Assembly: GCF_918797505.1 (NCBI RefSeq)
Contig: NC_092799.1
Location: 13,416,295 to 13,480,294 of the forward strand
Reading direction: 5' to 3'
DNA: 64,000 nucleotides
Source: Bemisia tabaci
Lineage: Eukaryota > Arthropoda > Insecta > Hemiptera > Aleyrodidae
In this document: in pieces, positions 55,556-64,000 of the stretch
Position numbering within the stretch: the first letter of the stretch is position 1
How the letters are laid out: every line of letters begins with the position of its first letter
The notes under the pieces: generated by a model
The model's input: the letters and a program-made list of their open reading frames with translations, nothing else
The model's database searches: none
Told to the model about the DNA's origin: nothing
Translations under genes and position numbers: made by a program

Positions 55556-56748
55556 AAAAGAAACAAAATTAATAGATTAAAAATGGAATTAGAAAAATTT
55601 AGCAAAGTTTACTGATATTACTGAAACACGGAACAATTTCAGATAGCATGGAGCAATATTTATCAAAATTCAATTTCCTGTTTTATTTGAATTGGGAAAA
55701 CTTGAAGTTAATAACTCAAATACATATTATTAGATTGAAGAAGAAACTACTATGATGTGGTATAAACGTTTTGAGATTATTGGTGCACTATATTAAGAAT
55801 ATTTGAATTACATAAGAATACCTAATCATAAAAATAAATGTACATTAGAATAGAGTAATATGATTAATTTATCACAAATTTTCAAAAGGAATTTCAAATA
55901 AAAAGAAAAAAAAAAAGAAAAGAAAACCACTTAAACAGATATTTACAATCTGTATAATAATTATAAAAGTTGGAATTTTTTTGTTCCTTGTTTCTTAAAA
56001 ATTGTACCAGCTTGGAAACATATTTAATTTAAAATAAAAATGAATGAATTTCAGGAAGCTGATGATGGCAAAGCTTTAAATTTTTTCAGGGAATAGGGAA
56101 TCGCAAGAAATGTTTACGGACAATATTTCCTTATTAAAACTTACAAAATTATTGCAAACAAGAAAAAAAAAAAAAAAAAGAAAGAGGAAAAAAACTTTTT
56201 TCTGGTTGCTGAAGATTCTTTGTATCAAATTATCATACTGACTCAAATATGACATGATTATGTTTTGTATAAGACGCATGGAAAAAAGATTATGAGGGGC
56301 AGATGTGAAATCTAATTAATAGCTCAGTTCTTTGCAAGCCTCAAGGGAATGTTCAATGATTTTGTTAACAATTTGATTTAGCTTTGCATCATGATAAAAT
56401 TTACTTAGCTCACACTTAAGTATTCAAACCAATAAAATTTGATGAAATCATCCAATGACTTCATGTGTGATAAAATACCATAAAGAGGAAAAATATATTT
56501 CTTTTGATTCTGTGAATTTGATTATGAAAACGTGATGTAATACACTCTAATACATAATTCTTCCAATTAAAACTTAGGGGGTTTGATACTACATTCTCCT
56601 AAAAAAAACCTTCCAAGATCAGTTTCACAGACAAAACTAAGTTTTTTTTTATAGAAAAGAATAAGCTACATAGAGTCATGACTTTCCTCTGTATTTCATG
56701 ACAAGCACTTAACACCCCTTTTTCTCAAGTTGAACAGAAAACTAACAG
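52124..56748. other. AT-rich, largely repeat-free; no gene recognised
   Basis: No transposon family of the left part is seen. A 35-base A run lies at 55518-55552. No ORF has a recognisable domain. Confidence 0.5.
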
Positions 56749-56999
56749 TGAAACTGCCAAATTACGTATCTTGTTTGCGGTATTTTGAAATTTCCGCTCC
56801 CATTATATTTTTTTAATGGAGATCAAATCAACATCGTTCCTTGAAGTTTTCACAGAATTTTCCTCACACAGAGAAGAAAATCACAATAGTTTTCAAGAAT
56901 TGTTGTTGAGTAGATAGTTTTCTATTTAAAAAATAAAGTATGATAGGAAATTTGCAACTTTGCAAACCAAGATACATGGTTTGGGAGCTCCACAGTCGA
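56749..56999. mobile_element. Diverged copy of the GTGAAACTACC MITE
   Basis: AGTGAAACTGCCAAATTACG on the left, AACCAAGATACATGGTTTGG on the right; same core as 42199-42459. Confidence 0.7.
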
Positions 57000-58739
57000 A
57001 TTTATTCCATCATAAAAAACTAACAAAAGACCATAATACTCTCATTCAAGAGGGAAAATAACGATCAATGAGCCGAGCATTGTAGATAACAATTTTCAAC
57101 AATGAAATAACACCAACTTGAGGTTTGGTTGATAAAATGTGGTGATGAAGTTTTAATCTTGAGCTCAATCATATTTCTGAGACGGCAAGTATATATAAAA
57201 AAAATGAAATATTTACAAGAATACCGGACATACACAGGATGCTTCAAGGAAAGTTTGGACTCCACTTTTTTTGTCGATTAGCGAACCTTGATGAATGAAA
57301 ATAGGATCCGCATGTTCCGACTGAGTTCAATCAAGAAAGAAGGGTTGAAAGGTTGCAGTAATCTCCATTATAATGAAAATTCGCATGAATATTTATGGTA
57401 ATATGTTATTTTTCAAGAAACAAAAAAGACAAAAACTTATTTTGTAGCATCCTGAACAAATTCCATTAAAAATAATAAGAAACTAAAGTCATAAAACAAT
57501 TACATGAGAGTTCTCAATTTCTCATGTCTGCAAAAAATATATTCCTAATTTTTGCACAGTTTTGAGCTGAAAAGAGAATGGGAACGTTGGCACTCAGCTG
57601 CTTACAAAGCGATTCGGGAATATTAAATCTAAACGTGTCAATACTCAACAAGCTAAAAAATGTACAAAAACACAGGTAAATGACTAAATTACAAAAATAC
57701 GAGCATTAACTACATATCATTCTTTCATGCATTGAATAATCTAGTTTTGGTGAGAGCAATAAGCGGTATCAGACTATGATAAGGAAGAGAGGGAAAGAAA
57801 TAATCAAAAGAAGGGAGGTATGAGAGTAAAGGAGAAAAATTTGATCTGATCATTGTTCATGACGTCATCTACTAATGGTTCATAACTTTACAAAATATTT
57901 GATTTGTACTAGCATAATACAATACGTAACTGATAGGATTTCAATATTTCACAAAGCAATGCCATGATTAGGGCTCCCTAAATGTTTTAAAAAAAGAGAT
58001 ACAAACAGAAATGCAAATACTACAATAAAATTACGCACAAAAGCTAGCGAGGAAGACAGCTGCGAGTAGAATAAAGGTCATGTCTACGTTATGTCAATGT
58101 TTGCAGAAAAAGTGAATGGAGGGATAGTCCTAGCTGATTGCTCTTACAACAAGAGGTGGGACTCTGGGACGATTTTGATTAGATATTCGAGGGAGCAAGA
58201 GATGCTTTGAAAAGAGTTAGGAGAACCAACCAACATGAGCATTGAGATCAGATCTAAAGAAAGTTCTGAAAAACTAAGCCATTTCTCACAAAACAAGTAA
58301 AAGTACGGACAAACGGTCTCTGTTAAGAGTAAGAGAGCCAGCTGTGATACCACTTGTTATCAGACATTTGTTAATATACATTCAAAATAAATAATGACCT
58401 TTGCTAGGCATACACAGCGTCGAACGGACATTACTCACTGTGCGGCAGAATCTTGTCTTCTTCAGATTCATCTTCTATCAATCGAGTAGTCATATTTCTA
58501 CATGTGCTTCAGACAGTGTGAGAGTCATAATTTCAGTTTTGAAAACCTGACGAAAGATATTAGAAAAACTCCCTTGGCGTCAAAGCCAACTCAAAACTGA
58601 AAGAAAAATGCATTGACAATTCCGTACCTGTCTTAGTGGTACCAGCATGAACGCACTGACAAGTGATGTCACCAACTTCCTGCGCAAAAAATGTTGCGCC
58701 CTTACAGTGAACTGTACTTAAATTTCACACTATCACTGG
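57000..58739. other. Downstream flank of the transporter gene; 3' UTR probably within
   Basis: AT-rich unique-looking DNA on the 3' side of the stop codon at 58740. The transcript end could not be placed. Confidence 0.45.
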
Positions 58740-59015
58740 TTACATGACTGACACATTGCCATTATGAACTTTTATTATCGATCCGTAGCCATTCATATTC
58801 TTAAGACTACCATTTGCAGATACAGCACACTTATTTTCGTGGTTCCATTGCGCAACAAGATTGATACAGGATGACTTCTTAGCATTGAGGGATTCACTTT
58901 CTAAAGTCAGTTCTTCTTCCGAGCTGGTGGAAGGTTCATCATAGTACAATTTGAGTTTGATAAACTTCCGTCGTCGAGAGTCACGTGTCCAAACAAATGC
59001 AATCATAACAATAAA
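58740..59015 (-). CDS. Transporter terminal exon: end of last helix and cytosolic tail
   Basis: The acceptor TTTCAG lies just above 59015, phase 0. The exon finishes the last helix (FIVMIAFVWT), then has a basic RDSRRRKFIK stop-transfer segment and a ~75-residue polar tail with a Ser/Glu cluster (STSSEEELTLESES). It ends in TAA at 58742-58740. The tail is longer than typical and is probably cytosolic. No convincing minus-strand AATAAA was seen close below the stop, so the 3' UTR end is undefined. Confidence 0.85.
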   Translation of the reverse strand, partial: FIVMIAFVWTRDSRRRKFIKLKLYYDEPSTSSEEELTLESESLNAKKSSCINLVAQWNHENKCAVSANGSLKNMNGYGSIIKVHNGNVSVM

Positions 59016-62000
59016 CTGAAACCCGAAAGAAAGATTCTCATTACAAACGTTTTCATGCCAGCAGACGGAGATAGAGCATTGGATAATATTTTGGAGCCTA
59101 AGAGATGTCTTAAAATTTGAAAAATGTATCCAATAGTGATTTTTTGAGAGAACAAATACGCTTTCTTAGCAGGAAACTTAACTATTTTTTGCCTTCAAAT
59201 TTTTTTTGAAATCACCCTCAATCATGGAGGATATATTCACAAAATTTCAAGTCCCAACATTATTCAATTTTCTGTTTAAAAAACATCAGAGCAACTCAAC
59301 ATTGGAGAAGATTAGAAACGTCTCCAGGTTTGTTGTTCAAAGTGATACACAGAACTATAGACAAAAAAGACAAAAGGGATCCTATTGGTGGAAGCAGGTA
59401 GTCGCAATCGACAAAGGAGGTAGGTAATCAAGTAACTAACAGCAACCTACAAGAGACCCTTTAGATAGTGCATCATTTACCCCCTTAGTCCATAAGAACC
59501 ACCTATTTCAACCAATAGATTCTCCATTTGTCTTCTTTGTCTATCGCTTTGTCTATCAATTTTAACAATCAGCCCACTGATAAAGCTAGGCTACTTTCCG
59601 TTAGATTGGGTAAATTACATATTTAAGTTCAATCCACTGTGTTCTTGCACAGACGCTAAAATAAAAGACACAGTCAAAACTCAGAGCCTTGACATTGCTA
59701 ATATTGTATTAAGTCCATGCACACAAAATGTCACCATACTGATATTAACGTTTACAATTCCTACGGATGATTTGATTTTAAAATTTTTGAAGAGATTTGC
59801 TGATAAGTCGATCGCATAATTATTACTTAAAAAAACATTTTTACAGTAAATTTTTAATGATCTTTTCGGTCAAATTTTCGCATTAAAAATCTGATTTAAA
59901 CTTCAAACAGCAATACTTAAAACTTTGCTGAAATCAGACAGAAATTCAAATGCCAGAACTACTGACCATGCAAAATAAATGATAAATTCAATGAGGGTTG
60001 ATACTTACCAAAGTCGAATGAATGGCGATTACAAATAAGGTTCCATTGCTGAAACCAACAAGGTCATACAAAATTCCGGCCACAGAAGGCCCGACAAAAG
60101 CACCGAGAGAAAAGGCAGACGACCAAAGCCCGGAGAGTACTCCGAACGTTGTTATGTCATCTGCAAAACCTGCCTCCCTGAAAAAAAAGAAAATTACTCT
60201 TCAGATGATTTTCTCGAAGGATAAGATGGTATAGGTGTAACCAGGCACAATTCTTGAATAATCAATTCAAAGGCTTATCTGAAGAGTACATTCATACAAC
60301 AGAAGCTGACGCATTATTCAACTGTGAAAAATTCAATAATAGAGGGACAGTGTATACCAAGAAAATTTTTATTACAAGTAATTTCAAAAATAAACTTCCT
60401 GCTCTAGTCAAAGTTGATACAGTAAGACTCAAAGACTAAAAATTCAGGATTCAGTTTCCGATTTTTTTGAGGCTGCAATCAGTAAAATATTGATTAGAGA
60501 TACCTACTTTTTTTCAAATCTCAATTCAAGTTTTTACAAGATAATTTTGCAAAGAACTGAATGCTGCTTACCCTTACACTTGCCTTCCCTTGATTATTCT
60601 TTCCGTTTTGTCTGTTAAAAGTTGCTCACAGAAGTTATTCTGGGAGATTTGTGATGGTGACTTTCCAGTTCAGTGAACAAAGAGCGACTCATTTTCTACT
60701 TCAAATACATTTGATGAATCCTGATCATTATCTTGTTCCAGTATAATTCCACTGCTTAGTAATGAAAAGACTGCTATTTTTTGCTCTCTCTTGACCTCTC
60801 ATGCACTCTCTACATTTATTTCTCAAAATAAAAAAATGATTATACTTACACAGCTGAACGGATTGCGTCAACAAATGTAGGTACCATTATGGCAGCGAGT
60901 CCAAAACCATGGATAACTAAACCGATGATGCAGAAAGTTAATGTTCTGAAAGGAAAAAATAAAAATTTTTAAGTGATATTATTTTGTTGACAACTTGAAA
61001 AACAATAGCTCTTCTGCACTTACAGTCCCAAAAGTTTTGATACATGGTAACTGTGTATAATTGAATTTGATGAGTTTGTTACTGCACACACATTATTTTG
61101 CTTTGTATTTTTCCGATCAAAAGGTTGTGATCAGTGCTTTAACTGAATCTTTAATTTAATTGGACAGTTGCAAAATTTCAGGAAAATATTGTCACAATTC
61201 ACAATTGCAAAACCTTCCAAACTCTACCCATTCCTAATTTCAGCGATTTAGGAAATCTGTGACAAAGTATTGGTTTGCTCATAGGAATGGAGGCTCAAAA
61301 TAGTTGTGGATACAATTTCACTTGATTTCTTCTGCGGCAAAAATATTATGAAATTAAAGATACTTACTTAGGCACTTGAAGATACGGGGCTGGTCCAACA
61401 AGAGAGAAACTAATCACAATGAGTAAACAGCCAACTATGATGCATTTTTTTGGATCAATTAGTTTATCACAAATTCTACCCACAAGAGGAGCAATAACAG
61501 CGTAAGTGCCACCACTAATTATGAAAATTAATCCTACATGGACAGGTGCAAGGTTGAACTGGAAAATCAAAACAAATATGTTTATTAGGACAAAAAAGAT
61601 AAGATAGGCTGAGGGCAGTGGACAATGAGGTAAGCGGAAACATTTAATGTAATCTAGGCTAGTAGGAGAGAATTTTTCAATTTTTGCAAGCTTTAACAAA
61701 TTAGGTGCTTGAAGGACAAGGAGCCTAAGTGCAGTTTTTTTAAAAAATTGAGATACTATTGATATCGAGTGAAACTAGTCCTAATACATATTCTGTGAAA
61801 AATTCGCTCCCAAATTCCAATTAAAAGCATCAAAAAGTCGGTTTGAACTTTCTTTCGGCGATAACGATCCATGTAATTTCAAAACTTCAAACACGTATTT
61901 CTCTAAATAGCAAAAACTGCACTTATGTGCCTTGTCCTCCAGGCTCCTCAAAGGAGTTTACCCTATATGAGCACAAATAAACAAGTATAGATTCAAAATC

Positions 62001-63574
62001 TGATTATTGAGATACATAGGTACATGAGGTACATTGAGACATGGTATAAATTATAAATCATTCTTTTCATTAAAAGGATGACACTGGTATCTCTTCAAAA
62101 GTTGTCGAACTTAAAAACAACATTTAAAGTAGTTTTTGTAAATTACCTCTCGGATGTGTGGTTCAAGGGTTGCAGCATAAAAACCAATACTGATTGAAAC
62201 TGCTGTTATACTGACAGAATCTAGAAAAACGGCAGGTATTCTCAACATGGACCATAGGGTAACTGGAAAAAAAAAAAAATTAAATGAAAGGAAAGGAAAG
62301 ATAACAAGGAGCAAAGCATCAGTGACATTAACATGCCATTTTTGAGAGAAGCTTGTTAAATTTAGGGATTTTTGATACAATATATGTACATAGAATAAAT
62401 ATATTCAGAAATGTAAATTTGTCATTTGGGAGAAATGCATAGCAAGGCTTTATTATACTTTAAAGCCATTATTTTCTTTAGAAATTCAATTTTTATTTTG
62501 AAAAAAGTTAGCACTTAATTGACAGATTTTACAGAATCAATGTCGGGTGTATTTCAAAGAAAAATTCACTCTAGCTCATGAGTGCAGGAGTATTCAAGTG
62601 CATACTTTTGACTCACAATTTTCACCAGCACGCTGTCTTTAAAGTCACATTGATAGTAAATATGTTTACTTGTGAAAGACAAATTATTTGAAAAAGCATT
62701 GCAAAAAACTGTGCAACTTAGGAATGGATTGACGATCGTAGTGTAGGCTAAAACAAATTACCTCTTCCTGTGTTTAAGTTTTGGGTCTATCAGTGACAGC
62801 CATCAGATGCACTAATCAAAGTGTAATTTAAAAACATGTTTTTAGTACTTACTCTTGTTAGACCGCATATTATCCTCCTCAACATAAGTGGGTAACACAA
62901 GGTAGATGGTAATTCCAACAACTGAGGTCACAATTCCCAACATGATAAACGGCAACTGAAATCCACCGATCTAACAAAAAACGTTTAAATAAATTAAGTA
63001 TTCTGTAAGAGAAATCAGCTGAGTTGTTATAAGAGTGTAAGAACATTTTGTACATAAAGAAGCATATAATTATTTGTGCTGGATTGAAAAATTTATGATG
63101 ACACGCTATCTAGCTTTAGCAATGAGATAATACGACCTGTCTAAATTTTTGGTATGTAGACTTGTAGATCCTTGACGCAAATATTGTGAAGGATAAGAGA
63201 CAGACAAGCCACAGTATTATCATGATAAATTTTGTTTGACATCATCTGTTGGGAGAGAACTACTTCAAAACTATGACAATTATTTTAAAAAAAGGCTAAG
63301 ACTATAAATCAGCATTTTTAAAAGAGCATCTTTAGAAATGATCGAGGCACCACTTACGTCAAACAGAAGACTGCCAAGGGTTGGTCCAAAAATATAGCCC
63401 AGACCGTAGAAAACTTCTAGGGTCGCAAATGTTGTTGCAACGGAGTCTGGGAAACATGCTGCAGTTAGAGAGAATGCTGCAATGAGAGCTGCTGTTGCAC
63501 CCAATGATTCTATTATACGAACTAGAAATGATAGACTAATGAACCAGTTATGGCTCATGACGAGATCAAGGAGG
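58740..63574 (-). CDS. SLC18B1-like: MFS transporter, SLC18B1-like, 3' part of gene (7 exons; N-terminus beyond window)
   Basis: Seven exons on the minus strand join in one open frame: 63574-63358, 62970-62853, 62262-62147, 61558-61368, 60945-60850, 60177-60009 and 59015-58740. All introns are GT-AG, most donors read GTAAGT, and exon phases agree throughout, giving 393 complete codons plus stop. The protein is a polytopic membrane protein. Its first visible exon has GLGYIFGPTLGSLL, the antiporter-type motif C seen in proton-coupled drug and vesicular amine transporters. A mid-protein GRICDKLIDPKK matches the MFS loop motif between helices. The order and wording of the motifs fit the SLC18B1 (vesicular polyamine transporter-like) group, about 450 residues, so roughly 60-100 N-terminal residues lie past base 64000. 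The last exon adds a hydrophilic, serine/glutamate-rich cytosolic tail. Substrate is unknown from sequence. Family membership is secure; the exact SLC subfamily is inference. Confidence 0.9.
59324..59579. mobile_element. hAT-like MITE in the last intron of the transporter
   Basis: Right end AACAATCAGCCCACTG intact, left end diverged. Interior GGGATCCTATTGGTGGAAGC as at 19264. It lies between the last two coding exons. Confidence 0.7.
60009..60177 (-). CDS. Transporter exon: helices 11-12
   Basis: The acceptor CAG at 60180-60178 follows a T-rich tract; the donor GTAAGTAT begins at 60008. Phase is 2 in and 0 out. The product reads EAGFADDITTFGVLSGLWSS, AFSLGAFVGPSVAGILYDLV and GFSNGTLFVIAIHSTL. 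The GAFVGPSVAG motif mirrors motif C in the second half of the protein. Confidence 0.86.
60850..60945 (-). CDS. Transporter exon: helix 10
   Basis: The acceptor TTTCAG ends at 60946 and the donor GTAAGT begins at 60849. Phase is 2 in and 2 out. It encodes KTLTFCIIGLVIHGFGLAAI followed by MVPTFVDAIRSAV. The GLAAIMVPT turn and the following acidic residue fit helix 10 of MFS drug-antiporter relatives. Confidence 0.85.
61368..61558 (-). CDS. Transporter exon: helices 8-9 with MFS loop motif
   Basis: The acceptor CAG at 61561-61559 follows TTGATTTTC; the donor GTAAGTA begins at 61367. Phase is 0 in and 2 out. The product runs FNLAPVHVGLIFIISGGTYA, then APLVGRICDKLIDPKKCIIV and a hydrophobic LLIVISFSLVGPAPYLQVP. 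The GRxxDKxxDPKK loop is the second-half counterpart of MFS motif A. Confidence 0.86.
62147..62262 (-). CDS. Transporter exon: helix 7
   Basis: The acceptor follows a long pyrimidine tract (CAG at 62265-62263); the donor GTAATT begins at 62146. The exon takes the leftover base from the previous exon (codon ATT) and ends in phase 0. It encodes TLWSMLRIPAVFLDSVSITA and GFYAATLEPHIRE, the first helix of the C-terminal MFS half. The TLEPHIRE ending is typical of SLC18-type proteins. Confidence 0.85.
62853..62970 (-). CDS. Transporter exon: helix 6 and start of central loop
   Basis: The acceptor is TTAG above 62970 and the donor GTAAGT begins at 62852. The exon enters in phase 0 and leaves one base of a split codon. 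It reads IGGFQLPFIMLGIVTSVVGI and then a polar LPTYVEEDNMRSNK, that is helix 6 running into the central cytoplasmic loop. It joins the preceding exon as LLFD-IGGFQLPF, which is natural for this family. Confidence 0.85.
63358..63574 (-). CDS. Transporter exon (first visible): helices with motif C
   Basis: The acceptor is a T-rich tract ending in CAG just above 63574; the donor GTAAGT lies at 63357-63352. The exon starts with the third base of a codon and ends in phase 0. It encodes the stretch from LLDLVMSHNWF through VRIIESLGATAALIAAFSL to FYGLGYIFGPTLGSLLFD. This is the cytoplasm-proximal region and helix 5 of the N-terminal MFS half, with the glycine/proline-rich antiporter motif. No upstream exon with a convincing donor was seen between 63575 and 64000. 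Confidence 0.88.
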
Positions 63575-63893
63575 CTGTAAAAAACAAACATACAAATGCA
63601 TTCATTCTTCAAAATGAATTTTAAAGAGATTTAATTGAAAGAGTGATACACAAATTGTCAGGAGGATCTTAAAGGATATATTTTATCAAACCTTGTATCA
63701 TTTTACTTCACAAGTAGTGTCTCACCAAAAAATAATATGAAGAAGAGAACTTTCTATCCTCCATCCGACAATGAAAAAGTCTCTATTTCTCATCCGTCAT
63801 TTATCCACAAAGGCTTATTTTTCGACCCATTTTACTAGAGTGGTCATTTTGGGTTTTTTATTTTTTTTTTTGAGCGTCATAAAAATGTTTACA

Positions 63894-63953
63894 CTGCGAC
63901 ATGACCTAGCACCGTACGAATTTTGGCTTTTCTTAGAGCTGAAAGAAGCTTTT
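63894..63953 (+). pseudogene. Possible mariner-type transposase fragment
   Basis: Twenty codons read LRHDLAPYEFWLFLELKEAF. The DLAPxxFWLFxxLKE pattern resembles the segment around the last catalytic Asp of mariner/SETMAR-type transposases. The upstream part of the frame is not recognisable and no inverted ends were found before the window edge. The call rests on one short motif. Confidence 0.38.
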
Positions 63954-64000
63954 TGCTTTGAATTGGGTGGTCCAGTTTTTCGTTAAAGTTCGGCCTTCTT

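Noticed and set aside
60022..60439. Plus-strand ORFs at 60022 and 60254
   Set aside because: The first is antisense to a transporter exon, the second lies in an intron; neither has supporting signals.

Overview
This window is eukaryotic nuclear DNA, almost certainly from an insect. It is AT-rich and gene-poor, has GT-AG introns, and is packed with short inverted-repeat transposons (MITEs), a LINE reverse-transcriptase remnant and a deleted PIF/Harbinger element. A sap-feeding hemipteran, possibly a whitefly, is my best guess; it rests on overall style and recollection of similar repeats, not on a marker gene.

Layout. From 1 to about 52 kb the window is mostly transposon-derived. The commonest family is a ~255 bp inverted-repeat element with CTGCCGTGCTAAGGAA ends (about 20 copies or remnants between 1.2 and 47.9 kb). 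Mixed with it are: hAT-type MITEs, several with perfect 8-bp target duplications (5821, 15386, 29591, 51217); Transib-type MITEs whose ends carry the CACAGTG heptamer and which sit between 5-bp duplications (16100, 24718, 28445, 39317); about ten near-palindromic elements that share CAC-N-G plus A-tract ends but have unrelated interiors (484, 3300, 13324, 28618, 32922, 36480, 36900, 41754, 43123, 43920); a nested Harbinger derivative holding the first codons of both its transposase and its MADF protein (16796-17488); and several satellite or tandem arrays (31969, 35223, 48594, 51544). Many are nested, so their relative ages can be read. Two short exons with good splice signals (24272-24544 and 48324-48497, both minus strand) may belong to real genes; neither product is recognised.

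From about 52 kb to the end the DNA is AT-rich and nearly free of these elements. It holds the one secure gene: the last seven exons of a major facilitator superfamily transporter, SLC18B1-like, on the minus strand (63574 down to 58740). The splice phases of all seven exons agree and give 393 complete codons plus stop; the N-terminal part lies beyond the right edge. One hAT-like MITE sits in its last intron.

No rRNA, tRNA, CRISPR or prokaryotic operon structure was found. Apart from the transporter, the content is best read as a record of transposon activity. The parts most worth following up are the multi-scale palindromic elements, the heptamer-ended Transib MITEs and the Harbinger derivative.
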